Positions 40,430-53,091 of a DNA stretch of 64,000 nt are shown here, piece by piece (positions within the stretch are counted from its first letter, which is position 1; every line of letters begins with the position of its first letter). The notes under the pieces are model-generated. The model searched no databases. It had not been told where the DNA came from and worked only from the letters and a program-made list of their open reading frames with translations. The translations under genes and the position numbers were made by a program. Origin of the DNA: Luidia sarsii (Eukaryota > Echinodermata > Asteroidea > Paxillosida > Luidiidae); NCBI GenBank assembly GCA_949987565.1, contig OX465115.1:6142840-6206839 (forward strand). Direction: 5' to 3'.

Positions 40430-43220
40430 TAAACGAATCCTTGCTATTCATTTCGAGTCCAACGCGTTGATCTTTCCGAAAAGGTCGAACGCCTGAGATG
40501 GTTGGAGCATGGCTCCATGGTTGGAGTTAGACAAATTGTTTCCAACAGTAAAATGATTCTTTCTTGTTTTTATCTAAAGCGAAACATTCCTCGTGGTTCT
40601 TCGTGCGAAGTCGAGAGGTGAGTGGTATGCGGCTTTTGAGCTTCCACTCTGCCGTGTCCGATATACGAGCTTACGGTCTTGTCTTGAATAGGAGACGGCT
40701 AGGGTTTGGGGGTAAGCCGAGCCTGTTCTAACCTGTTCTATAGCCACCGCTGATCGGCGGGAGAGAAAGAGGGGGTGGAGGTGCCAAGAGGAATGACATG
40801 GTTGCGTTGAGATGACCAATTAGCCAATAAACCTTCCCCCTCTCCCCCCTGAGGGGACACAACAGCATCTGCGTTTGCAATTACCAAGGGCTCTTTCTTT
40901 CTCTCTCTCTCTCTCTCTTCCCCCCCCCCCCCTCTCTCTCTCTCTCTGACGGTAGCGATGTAGCATCTTTCCCACACTGAGAAAGATCAGTGTGTGCCGT
41001 CTCTCCCAGTGCCCCTCCGCTCGCCTTTTCTCTTTGCCGATCTGAGAGCCGTGCAGAGACCAAGGATCTCGGAGAGACAATAGTCTCCCGGCAAGGCCCT
41101 CATTCAGGCCGGATCATCCCCGCCAGCTGGTTATTGACTCGAGATGGGTCGCGCTTAATAAAGGTGAGCGCTTCCTTTGTCTCTACCCTTCTTCTCCCCT
41201 GAGGTAGTCGGACCCTGTTTCCCTTCTTGGCGGTCGGGTTGGCAAATAGACGAGCGAGAGGGACGATGAGAGAGGGGAGAAAAAAAAGGTGTAACAATCC
41301 CCCGTGCTCTCATCGGGCCACCCGCTGTGTCTTCCGTGAAAAGCGTGGCCTCTGCCCCACACACTTGTTGTTGAAATAAAAAAAAAAGTCGAATAAAACC
41401 TCATTTGTAAGTTTGATCGAAATCACTTAAAGGCTCACAAAGACACTATAGGATGACCAATCACCTTTGGCTTATGCGGTGATGGAGAGATGTGTGGATT
41501 CGCTCTCTCTCTCCCCCCCCCCACACCCAGTTCTTCTGTTGACTCCACGATGTCAATCTCCCTGCATTATCTCTCCTCTGAGAAATAGCTGGGTTCTTTT
41601 CAGAGTAGAAAAAAACAAGGTATTTCCGTCGCTGGAATGTTTACCGACTCTGGAAGCCATTTCCTTTGCTTTGGTTGAGACCTGAATAGGTTTTTTTTTT
41701 TTTGGGGGGGGGGAGGGGGTGCATGGTCTACTCGTGCCAACTCCCCCACATCCCCCCCCTCCCCCGGAAATTAGCCTCTGTCGAATTGATCAGAACATCA
41801 ATAACTAGGATCTGGCGATTGGACAGCAAGATGGTGCGTTTAGCATTTAATAGGCAGTGGGGCAAATCAAGTCATTTCAGGCTCGTATATTAGAACGGCG
41901 CTTGTGCACTTAGAAAATTATCGATGACGTCCCGGGTCGGATCTCTCTGCAGACACGGTCTGATTTAGGCTTCTATAAGTAGCCCGTGTCCAAGGCGGTC
42001 TCACCGGTACGGCTCGCGGCAGAGATGGGCATACGCATGCACACCACGGTACAACGGCAACACCACGCCGTATCCAAGCTGTACACGGCGCGCAGACCGC
42101 GCCGCTGCCATACCACACACAACAGTCCGTGTCCGTACATAGTGTACGAGTGCGTACGCAGTCGTATTGGCAGCCCTCGAGTAGCAAGACGCAGGAAAAG
42201 GTTCGCACACGACCTGTTTGCATTGCATGCTACGGGCCGGGGTATGGCGTGCGCAAGCTATGAGCGGAGAATTTGGCTGCATGTCGGATAACACTGATAT
42301 AATTATTCTGATATATCAGAAGAATGCAAAACAATTGATTCATTTTGAAGATATGAAGATGAGAAGATTCCAGTTTTTTTCAGGATCAAATTAAAACCTT
42401 GATGAGAAGTGATAGAACATTTTGCGAACTGCTCCCTGAGTGAAATGACTTCAATTCAAATCTCAAACGTTCTTGTAGAGGGACCGACGTTCCGATCCAG
42501 GACCTTCCTCAAAGGCTCGGATCGAAACGTCAGGCTTAAAAAGAATCTTACAACATAACGAGGCTCGTTGCCTTTTTGTAAATGAGTTGATTGAACTGTA
42601 ATCGGATCGATGTGGGAGGCAATGTTTTGGGTCGCCTTTGCTCAAACCAAAATGGCCAGTTCTTTTACCGCCAGGGGAACAACACGCACTATAATCACCC
42701 CAGTATTAGCGCGGCATGCAGTCTGAAGCCTAATCCGACATTGTCAGAAAGTCAAGACACAATTCTCGGCTCATCTTGAAGTTCTTGAGGTCCGTTTAGT
42801 GACAGAGCGACGAGCCTTGTTTTTAATTTTTTTGTTGTAGAATCGAGGGCGCTTGTAAGTTGTAACATCACAGCTGTTCCAAGTGTGGCGCTGACTTAAT
42901 ATCCTCTCACGAGTCCCACTGTATACCCACCGACGGACCTCCGCTGACACAGTTCAAAGGGAATGATTCCCAGAACAATGCAGCGATGCTCTTGCTTGTT
43001 AAGCCTAACACCCTCCGCTCGACAGACAATGGGTGACATTTTGAGCTGATCTACCGACCTGCGAAGCCTCCCCAAGTTGTGGCTGGTTGACCAGTGTCTT
43101 CGCTTTGCGTGACGGTCGGTGATGCTTGCAAGTGAGCCGGCTAAGCCAGGTGTTGCTAACTCTAATCTGGCCATTGTGGACGACTCTCAAGTTGATCTGC
43201 ACTAATATGTCTTAGATTGG
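40430..43220. other. No supported gene; one CG-rich promoter-like patch
   Basis: 41930-42290 is CG-rich with a TATA-like ctataagtag near 41970. The ORFs over it in both directions look like composition effects. Confidence 0.4.
40508..40518. repeat. Micro-palindrome insertion 4 (11 bp)
   Basis: catggctccat lies between two exact copies of GGTTGGAG (40500-40507 and 40519-40526). Confidence 0.6.
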
Positions 43221-43221
43221 T

Positions 43222-43361
43222 GATCGTTAACAGAGAGAGAGAGAGAGGCAGAGACAGAGGGAGAGGAGAGAAGGAAGGGGAGAGATGAGAAGAGAGGTGA
43301 TGGGATACTATATCCCTAGGCGGTGTGAGAAAGACAGAATGAGAGGGACGAAAACGAATGT

Positions 43362-43424
<63 letters not shown>

Positions 43425-43781
43425 AGAGAGAGAGGGAGGGAGGAGATATAGGTAGTCACAGAGAGGGAGAGAGGGCAAGGCAAAGAGGCAAAGAGAGAGA
43501 TAGAGAGAGATGGAGAGAGAGGAAGAGAGATGATAAAAGCAAAGATAGAAAGGCAGGGAGGGGCGAGAGACGAAGAGGGGGATACGGGGAGAGAGTGGGG
43601 GAGGGAGAAAGCCGAGACAGAGAAAGAAAGAGAGGGAAAGGGAGGGAGGGAGAGAGAGAGAGGGAGGGGGAGAGTACAGAGAGATTATAAAGAGAAGGAA
43701 GAAGAGAGAGAGAGGAGGTAAGGGCGAGAGAGTGAGGGTGAGAGAGAGAGAGAGAGAGGGAGAGAGAGAGGGGGAGAGAGA

Positions 43782-43830
<49 letters not shown>

Positions 43831-43868
43831 AGAGTACAGAGAGATAGGAAGAGAGGGAAGGAGAGACA
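43222..43868. repeat. GA-rich tract, about 650 bp
   Basis: Purine-only runs with (GA)n and poly-G islets on the plus strand. It accounts for the 110-aa and 212-aa ORFs there. Confidence 0.95.
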
Positions 43869-43869
43869 G

Positions 43870-45850
43870 ATACATCGTCGTGAAGAAATTCGTCGACCGT
43901 TTTCCATGAAGTTGTTCAACCTGTTTGCCTCATGTCTTGCCTGCAAAATAGTCCCCCGACAAATGCCTTAAAGAATGAATTCCACCTGTCTGTGGCACGA
44001 CAGACAATAGGTAACCCTTTATCAATCACAGCCTTCCACGTATCATACCACAAACTCAAACCATCGGGATATCTTTCCTATGTCCGAGTCTATGATTAAG
44101 TTCCTCGGCGTTTATTGAGGGGCCCCTCATGACCAGAAATGCGAAGCCCACCCAAGCCCCCTCCGGTCCCCAAGACCCGGTCCTGGACTAATTTTGGGCC
44201 CGTGAACTTTTGTCGAATTCCCCGGCCCTCGCCGGTGACGTCCGCCCTGGCGTCGAGGCGAATTTACCACCCGCTCCTGCGAGGGCTGGTGGTAGGCCGT
44301 CGCTGAACACGAACGCCGTGAATATTTATAGCGACTGACAAACACTACCTACACGGCCATTGACATTAAGGGCTGCATTCCATGCTATTTCAGTACGCCA
44401 TTCTTTCGGAAGAGACAAACGCGCAAAGGTTAAGGGTCAGCCTTACAGCGTGTCTCGAACTTTGCCTGTCAACTGCACGCCTTCACCCAAACTTTTTTTG
44501 TTGTCTCCAAACAAAGAAATTATTGCCAAACGGTGACGAACTCGATCTTGAAAATTGCCGAGTTCTAGAAATTGAGGGGGCCGGGTTGAACGTTGACGTC
44601 TAGACTAGCTGGGAGGTTCTGAAATGTCTTTCTGCCTTTTGAGATTGGTCCTGCTTCGATCATAACGTCTCCGAGTTTTTGAGATTTGTAACTGGGGCCA
44701 TTCAGTGAGTGAGTAGCTTGCGTCTGCTTCGTGTTACACTCAGTGTTATTAAAACAGGTGTATTTTGTGCAAGAGGATGTAAATTGAATTGACATTCCCA
44801 AATTGGCGCCCAATATCCGAGACGGTTATGAAAATTACTCATTAATATTGCTGGCTGCATCCCGACCACCTACATGAAATTTAAATATATATTCATAGAC
44901 CTAATTCGTTAATTTCAAAGGCTATTATAGAACGGATATTTAATAACAGTTTTTTAATCAATAATTTAGTTTTACCCACATTATTTGTTCCATTATTCAA
45001 GACAATAATAACCAACTACATGTAATATGCATTGACTGACCAAGATAAAATGGAAATATATGTATTCATTTAGTATTCAATTCTTTCTGAATAGGCCTTC
45101 AATTTTAACAGATTTCATTTCCTGAAAGGATCATTCAGATAGATTTACTTTCCCCCAAATTGATTCCACTTGTCATGCCAATAATACATTTTACTGATAA
45201 AATAATGTTTTTATCTAAATATTCAAATCTTCCTCGACCAGACTCGACAAATCCATCTTCGACAAATCCATCTCAAATATTCCCCGACGTGGCGGCTGTC
45301 GTACCTGAAGTCCTTGTGAGGTACGACTCTGCCACGGTCTTTTCAAGCTCTAGGTTTTTTTTTCTTCAATGAACAGAGATCGGAATTTTAGGACAGATTT
45401 AGCCAAGGTAGATCAAGAGGTGAATTTGGCAGACGTGCGCATTGCAAACGGCCTTCTACTCACAGACGACCCTTCATCAATCAACTCCTAATGTCTTGCT
45501 TTTGCGTCTGTAATTGGAAGGGCCAACCTCCCGGATGTAGTCTGGTGTCGTGATTAATTGCCCCTGTCCCTCTGAGGCACGGTCTTAACGCGCACGGCAC
45601 GCAGAGGCCCAGAGGCCTGTGACATTGGGGACGCGACCCACCTATGTATGGACTGAGGTGTGACCCTATTGCATTGACCGCACGTATAACGTTTCCAAAT
45701 CCATGGATCGTACGATGCACACTACTAAATCAACTTCGTAGGTCACAGTGCAAAAGCATTCTCCATCATTCTTGAGGAGAAGATTCTCAGTTATCCTAGC
45801 GATTACAGAAGTTGTTGCTCGGTTCATAATCTGTTCTGATTGTGGGCATT
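43870..45850. other. No supported gene
   Basis: GC-rich block at 44120-44340, then AT-rich DNA. Near 45760-45855 the minus strand stays open beyond the 63-bp array (EQIMNRATTSVIARITENLL), which may be the last part of the reverse transcriptase. Confidence 0.4.
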
Positions 45851-45856
45851 TTACAC

Positions 45857-48800
45857 TCTACTCCTCTTTCTTGTGAACCAGTCTTTCAGGCTGGACATCT
45901 AAGTCACCCTTCTCTTTCCTCTACTCCTCTTCCTTGTGAACCAGTCTTTCAGGCTGGACATCTAAGTCACCCTTCTCTTTCCTCTACTCCTCTTTCTTGT
46001 GAACCAGTCTTTCAGGCTGGACATCCAAGTCACCCTTCTCTTTCCTCTACTCCTCTTCCTTGTGAACCAGTCTTTCAGGCTGGACATCTAAGTCACCCTA
46101 CTCTTTCCTCTACTCCTCTTTCTTGTGAACCAGTCTTTCAGACTGGACATCCAAGTCACCCTTCTCTTTCCTCTACTCCTTCTTGTGAACCAGTCTTTCA
46201 GACTGGACATCCAAGTCACCCTTCTCTTTCATCTACTCCTCTTTCTTGTGAACCAGTCTTTCAGGCTGGACATCTAAGTCACCCTTCTCTTTCCTCTACT
46301 CCTCTTTCTTGTAAACCAGTCTTTCAGGCTGGACATCTAAGTCACCCTTCTCTTTCCTCTACTCCTCTTTCTTGTAAACCAGTCTTTCAGGCTGGACATC
46401 TAAGTCACCCTTCTCTTTCCTCTACTCTTTCTAGTAAACCAGTCTTTCAGGCTGGACATCTAAGTCACCCTTCTCTTTCCTCTACTCCTCTTTCTTGTGA
46501 ACCAGTCTTTCAGACTGGGCATCCAAGTCACCCTTCTCTTTCCTCTACTCCTCTTTCTTGTGAACCAGTCTTTCAGGCTGGACATCTAAGTCACCCTTCT
46601 CTTTCCTCTACTCCTCTTTCTAGTAAACCAGTCTTTCAGACTGGGCATCCAAGTCACCCTTCTCTTTCCTCTACTCCTCTTTCTTGTGAACCAGTCTTTC
46701 AGGCTGGACATCTAAGTCACCCTACTCTTTCCTCTACTCCTCTTTCTTGTGAACCAGTCTTTCAGACTGGACATCCAAGTCACCCTTCTCTTTCCTCTAC
46801 TCCTTCTTGTGAACCAGTCTTTCAGTCTGGACATCCAAGTCACCCTTCTCTTTCCTCTACTCCTCTTTCTTGTGAACCAGTCTTTCAGGCTGGACATCTA
46901 AGTCACCCTTCACTTTCCTCTACTCCTCTTTCTTGTAAACCAGTCTTTCAGGCTGGACATCTAAGTCACCCTTCTCTTTCCTCTACTCCTCTTTCTTGTG
47001 AACCAGTCTTTCAGACTGGGCATCCAAGTCACCCTTCTCTTTCCTCTACTCCTCTTTCTTGTAAACCAGTCTTTCAGGCTGGACATCTAAGTCACCCTTC
47101 TCTTTCCTCTACTCTTTCTAGTAAACCAGTCTTTCAGGCTGGACATCTAAGTCACCCTTCTCTTTCCTCTACTCCTCTTTCTTGTGAACCAGTCTTTCAG
47201 ACTGGGCATCCAAGTCACCCTTCTCTTTCCTCTACTCCTCTTTCTTGTGAACCAGTCTTTCAGGCTGGACATCTAAGTCACCCTTCTCTTTCCTCTACTC
47301 CTCTTTCTAGTAAACCAGTCTTTCAGACTGGGCATCCAAGTCACCCTTCTCTTTCCTCTACTCCTCTTTCTTGTGAACCAGTCTTTCAGGCTGGACATCT
47401 AAGTCACCCTACTCTTTCCTCTACTCCTCTTTCTTGTGAACCAGTCTTTCAGACTGGACATCCAAGTCACCCTTCTCTTTCCTCTACTCCTTCTTGTGAA
47501 CCAGTCTTTCAGTCTGGACATCCAAGTCACCCTTCTCTTTCCTCTACTCCTCTTTCTTGTGAACCAGTCTTTCAGGCTGGACATCTAAGTCACCCTTCAC
47601 TTTCCTCTACTCCTCTTTCTTGTAAACCAGTCTTTCAGGCTGGACATCTAAGTCACCCTTCTCTTTCCTCTACTCCTCTTTCTTGTGAACCAGTCTTTCA
47701 GACTGGGCATCCAAGTCACCCTTCTCTTTCCTCTACTCCTCTTTCTTGTGAACCAGTCTTTCAGGCTGGACATCTAAGTCACCCTTCTCTTTCCTCTACT
47801 CCTCTTTCTTGTGAACCAGTCTTTCAGGCTGGACATCTAAGTCACTCTACTCTTTCCTCTACTCCTTCTTGTGAACCAGTCTTTCAGACTTGACATCTAA
47901 GTCACCCTTCTCTTTCCTCTACTCCTTCTTGTGAACCAGTCTTTCAGACTGGACATCCAAGTCACCCTTCTCTTTCCTCTACTCCTCTTTCTTGTAAACC
48001 AGACTTTCAGGCTGGACATCTAAGTCACCCTTCTCTTTCCTCTACTCCTCTTTCTTGTGAACCAGTCTTTCAGACTGGACATCCAAGTCACCCTTCTCTT
48101 TCCTCTACTCCTCTTTCTTGTAAACCAGACTTTCAGGCTGGACATCTAAGTCACCCTTCTCTTTCCTCTACTCCTCTTTCTTGTAAACTAGTCTTTCAGG
48201 CTGGACATCTAAGTCACCCTTCTCTTTCCTCTACTCCTCTTTCTAGTAAACCAGTCTTTCAGACTTGACATCTAAGTCACCCTTCTCTTTCCTCTACTCC
48301 TCTTTCTTGTGAACCAGTCTTTCAGACTTGACATCTAAGTCACCCTTCTCTTTCCTCTACTCTTTCTAGTAAACCAGTCTTTCAGACTGGGTATCCAAGT
48401 CACCCTTCTCTTTCCTCTACTCCTCTTTCTTGTAAACCAGTCTTTCAGGCTGGACATCTAAGTCACCCTTCTCTTTCCTCTACTCTTTCTAGTAAACCAG
48501 TCTTTCAGACTGGGCATCCAAGTCACCCTTCTCTTCCCTCTACTCCTCTTTCTTGTAAACCAGTCTTTTAGGCTGGACATCTAAGTCACCCTTCTCTTTC
48601 CTCTACTCCTCTTTCTAGTAAACCAGTCTTTCAGACTTGACATCTAAGTCACCCTTCTCTTTCCTCTACTCCTCTTTCTTGTGAACCAGTCTTTCAGACT
48701 TGACATCTAAGTCACCCTTCTCTTTCCTCTACTCTTTCTAGTAAACCAGTCTTTCAGACTGGGCATCCAAGTCACCCTTCTCTTCCCTCTACTCCTCTTT

Positions 48801-49490
48801 CTTGTAAACCAGTCTTTCAGGCTGGACATCTAAGTCACCCTTCTCTTTCCTCTACTCTTTCTAGTAAACCAGTCTTTCAGACTGGGCATCCAAGTCACCC
48901 TTCTTTTCCCTCTACCCCTCTTTCTTGTGAACCAGTCTTTTAGGCTGGACATCTAAGTCACCCTTCTCTTTCCTCTACTCCTCTTTCTAGTAAACCAGTC
49001 TTTCAGACTGGGCATCCAAGTCACCCTTCTCTTCCCTCTACCCCTCTTTCTTGTGAACCAGTCTTTTAGGCTGGACATCTAAGTCACCCTTCTCTTTCCT
49101 CTACTCCTCTTTCTTGTGAACCAGTCTTTCAGACTGGGCATCCAAGTCACCCTTCTCTTCTCTCTACTCCTCTTTCTTGTGATCTAGTCTTTTAGGCTGG
49201 ACATCTAAGTCACCCTTCTCTTTTCTCTACTGCTTCTTGTGAACCAGTCTTTCAAGCTGGACATCTAAGTCACCCTTCTCTTTCCTCTACTCCTCTTTCT
49301 TGTGAACCGGTCTTTCAGGCTGGACATCTAAGTCACCCTTCTCTTTCCTCTACTTCTCTTTCTAGTAAACCAGTATTTCAGGCTGGACACCCAAGTCACC
49401 TTTCTCTTTCCTCTACTCCTCTTTCTTGTAAACCAGTCTTTCAGGCTGGACATCTAAGTCACCCTTCTCTTTCCTCTACTCCTTCTTCCT
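45857..49490 (-). repeat. 63-bp satellite derived from a retrotransposon C-terminus
   Basis: About 58 copies of a 63-bp unit (plus: tcttgtgaaccagtctttca then ggctggacatctaagtcacc). On the minus strand it translates as RSRGKRRVTWMSSLKDWF followed by TRK, resembling the basic tail (SRGRQR...SLKEW) of non-LTR reverse transcriptases. Plus-strand translation is open for 683 codons simply because the unit is a multiple of three. A 687-bp block is repeated inside (for example 46712-46897 against 47399-47584). Confidence 0.9.
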
Positions 49491-49648
49491 ATATTGTCCC
49501 ATCGAAGCCACGCTTTCCAGACCGTTCCCATGGTGTGAGCAAGGAATTTCACTTGTCTGTCTCTTATTCCACCGATCAGCTTCCTGCTCACTTCCTTCGT
49601 CCACTCCGTAATTCTACCCCAAGATCCCCTTCTCGAGATCCCGTTCAT
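49491..49648 (-). pseudogene. Non-LTR reverse transcriptase C-terminal fragment
   Basis: Minus strand reads WTKEVSRKLIGGIRDRQVKF then LAHTMG and, after a frame change, NGLESVA, resembling the IRxRQxxFLGHxMRxxxLE segment found late in non-LTR reverse transcriptases. It continues directly into the 63-bp array, whose unit is the next part of that protein end. Catalytic domains are absent. Confidence 0.6.
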
Positions 49649-49649
49649 T

Positions 49650-50195
49650 GACTGAACAAGGTGATTATAAGTGCGACATTAAAAGAGAGATTCAATTACC
49701 GATTTGCGCAAAGAGTCGACCCCAGTGGGCGGTACACCAAGGTCACCATCCTTTTTATAAATCCCGGCGGTCATCTTGGCTCAGACGGGTGGTTACCCCC
49801 CCCCCCCCAAAGAAAAACCCTCTACTTGGTTGAAAGAGTTTGCCAGGCAGCCTTGCGGCTCCTACCCGCTGAGTCCAAACCCCCTTGTCTAATTTCGAAA
49901 AGCATAGCCCGGTGTGTCTTGGAATCCAATCGTTCTGTCCGCCCACCATCTCGCCGTGGCTCTCCTTATAAGATGGCCGACGCCAACGTCTGCCCCTCGT
50001 TAACGGTCTCCTGACAAATTACCTTCGGACCGGGCTCGCCCGCTGCGGCTGACGACTTTAGGATTATTTGGGAGGGCGGGGGGCCACTGGGCTGTCAGGG
50101 GGGAAAATGGTCGCTGCTTTGAGCTGGATGCATGTGAGGAGAAACTCCTACGCATCCTAGTTGTATTGATAATGTAATATTGAGAAGTGAAAGAC
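49650..50195. other. No supported gene
   Basis: Mixed sequence with a 14-C run near 49797. No exon recognised. Confidence 0.5.
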
Positions 50196-50204
50196 CATCA
50201 ATGT

Positions 50205-50422
50205 GTGGAAACACGAGAATATGCGAGGAAATACGAGAATGTGCGAGGAAATACGAGAATGTGCGAGGAAATACGAGAATGTGCGAGGAAATACGAGAAT
50301 GTGCGGGGAAATACGAGAATGTGCGGGGAAATACGAGAATGTGCGGGGATATACGAGAATGTGCGGGGAAATACGAGAATGTGTGGGGAAATTCGAGAAT
50401 GTTCGGAAAACACACACGATAA
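50205..50422 (+). repeat. 20-bp tandem repeat
   Basis: About 11 copies of atacgagaatgtgcgaggaa, with later copies reading gcgggg. Decayed, irregular copies continue to about 50590. The unit lacks stops in all frames and so creates overlapping ORFs. Confidence 0.9.
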
Positions 50423-51859
50423 TATGTGGGAAATTACGAGACCATGCGGAAAATCACGAGTATGTGCTTGGAATACTTGTATGTTCCGAAACTACACGAG
50501 CAAATGCGTGATAATACGAGAACGTGCGAGCAAATGCGATACCTTGCTTAGAATACACGAGAATATACGAGAAAATACGAGGACACGAGCGTTGAAAAGG
50601 TCCGAAGGCCCGTGGCATGACAATGACAGGGACATTGAGGGAGATAACTATTCAGGTTTGAATCAATCAGCCGGCTTGGCGTGTCGGGATTCTGACGGAA
50701 GCTTTCTGAAACTTAATGATTTTGAGAAAGGTCCTGCTTGGAGATTAATTATCATTTTTTGTCATTTTTGGTTTGTCAGCAGTTTGCAACGGTTTTCTAC
50801 AACTATTTAGGTTTCACTCTGCCTTTGAGAAAGGTCCTGCTAGGATCGAAACGCTAGTTTTGATAGGCCTATTTGGTTCTGAATGAAAATGATAATTATA
50901 GACCTATAGGCTAATGGTTCTCGTGGATACTGCTCAGGAATTAATGGAATGATTCTATTTCTAATGCTGGTAGGCGGCTTAATAGTCCACAGACTCCTCA
51001 GCCCTTTCGAGATGGCTGGGTGATTTATGGCGCAGGTATTTCACCATTAAATGCGACTCTACAGATGAGAAAGTGTTGAACCATACCACATACCTTGCCG
51101 ACATACCTGGCTGTCGCGACGGTATATGGACGCCCGCGCAAGGATACCAACCATGGTGATCAATTCTGCGACCCCTATCACACCTTCGTGTACGGTGGCA
51201 CCTCGTTAAATAGCGCTGTTATCATAAGGGCCGATGACGCCGACCCAGGAATGAAGACAGCTCAAAGATGTGGGTTTTACCTCGCGCCATTTGGCCAGAA
51301 GCCCGTGTTCGTTCGCACGTATATCACGACTTCCCTCCCTGCCTTGCTTGTTTTACACATTCCCTGTCATGATTTATCAGCATTCTAACCCGGATATGTT
51401 TTAATTTTCCCTTACCCGTGTCTCTGCAGCCTCGTATTTTTGTTCAAACGTGGGCACGTGTAACGTCGCTCAAATTAACCGCTTATCAAGATCGGTTTGT
51501 TTATCAAATTAGCGCCGTTGACATCTGAAACGATTCATCCGCCCCTTGCCGATGACAGCCGAGTCGATGATATCATTATGCGTATCTCAACAATCTTGTC
51601 TTGGGCCAAAACTTTAATCGAATGATTGACCCTTTTTCCCTGTAAGGGTTATTCACGGCGGTGATTCCTGTTCTGTTCTGTTTGTTTTTTTCTAGTCAGG
51701 GTTTTATTTTGGCGAAGATGTTCGTTTGACCTTGTCGCGTCAGATTCGTTCGACAAGCTTGTCCAATTAAGTCTTGACATATTTTTCAGCGTCTTTCAAA
51801 AACCTTGACTGAAATTAGTCCACTCTCGCCCATTCAACTCCACCCCGATGACTTGCCCA

Positions 51860-51892
<33 letters not shown>

Positions 51893-52516
51893 GGGGGGGG
51901 GGGTGTTCAGCCAGTGAGTCAAGTGTGGAGCTCGTCGATTAGGAGGCCTGTGGCTTCTTACCGTCCCGTTTGCCAATTAAGCCCCCCTCCTGGGTGATAC
52001 TCAATGAGGCTTGAGGGTGATTGCAGCGGGTCAGCCACTGTATGAGGTTGCGGTCGGAGAGTTTTAGCCGCTAACAATAGGTGACAATTTACGACCACAT
52101 TCAAGTGGCCACCATTGATACGACTGGCGTTAATTACGTCAAGCCGCAAGCCTGTACTTGTCGAGGGTCTAACGTTTCGATCCTACAGCGAGAACCTTTC
52201 TCAGAGGAAGGTCCTGTCAGAATTGAAACGTCGGGAACTCTACTTTGTCCAGAATTGCATTTTGGTTTATGAGGTCAGTAAGAGGTGTGCAAGATGTTCG
52301 CAGATTGATAGCTCAAGCTTTCTTTTAAACCAGTGGACTACCACTACCAGTCTGTGATAGAAGCAAAGGAAAGATCGCAGGTTTTTACGAAAATGTGAAC
52401 ATTTAAAACGATTTCTGAACGCCTGGTGCCATTTGTCTTCACGTCCGCGATCATGTCATGTCAGAAATATCGTCTATGTCTTGCTTCCTCCGGCAGTTCT
52501 ACCTCAATAATGCCTT

Positions 52517-52566
52517 TCTCCTCTTTTTTGTACACCAGTTTTTCAAGCTGGACATCCAAGTCACTT
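52517..52566 (-). repeat. Orphan copy of the 63-bp satellite unit
   Basis: ctcctcttttttgtacacca and gctggacatccaagtcact match the array unit with several changes, 3 kb outside the array. Confidence 0.7.
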
Positions 52567-52784
52567 ATTACGTCACGTAATTATTGAAATAACTTCTTAA
52601 GATTAAAAGTTGGTACCAAATACCCAACATTTCGATGACGGAGATCATGTACGTATGATATAAGCCGATTCAGAATGAGTAACTTCGTTGTTTGTTGTTG
52701 AGATACTGTCAGCTTTGATCGGAGCTTTAGCCCTCTTAAAATAATTCTGATTTAGTTTTTTGAAAATATTACTGTCGAAGAAAA

Positions 52785-52945
52785 CTATGATTGGACCGGG
52801 ACTTGAACCCGAGACCTCTGGTTCTGCTTACCAGTGCTCTTAGTCTTAGCATCTGAGCTATTCAGCCCTTATGGCGACCTTCCAGAATAGTCAATAAGTC
52901 ATTACCGGGGAGGGGGCACCAGTCAGAAGCAATTTAACAATTAAC
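52785..52945 (-). repeat. tRNA-derived SINE, minus
   Basis: gggacttgaacccgagacct is the inverted B box and ctgagctattcagccctta the inverted A box, followed by the inverted ggcaccagtcagaagcaatt body. Confidence 0.7.
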
Positions 52946-53071
52946 TGGCCGTTTGAGTTGGTCAGCATTTTGCAATATGTTTGAATTGCTTCGACTTTGA
53001 TCGTGTGTTGTAGTCGTCTCAGTCATTTGATGGTCGCTCCTGTGGGCTCTTAGCACCTGGAGTCTATAACC

Positions 53072-53091
53072 AAGGAGGTAATACCTCCTTG
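53072..53091. repeat. Micro-palindrome insertion 5 (20 bp)
   Basis: aaggaggtaatacctccttg lies between exact copies of CTATAACC (53064-53071 and 53092-53099). In reverse complement the target reads GGTTATAG, matching the GGTT start seen at the other sites. Confidence 0.65.

Noticed and set aside
41986..42294. Overlapping roughly 100-codon ORFs on both strands in CG-rich DNA
   Set aside because: No recognisable protein and no splice context. Open frames are expected where stop codons are rare.
45842..47893. 683-codon plus-strand ORF
   Set aside because: It is the in-frame translation of the 63-bp satellite. The biologically sensible strand is minus, and the array continues past the ORF with stops.
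51095..51388. 97-codon ORF
   Set aside because: No domain recognised and isolated. It could be chance.
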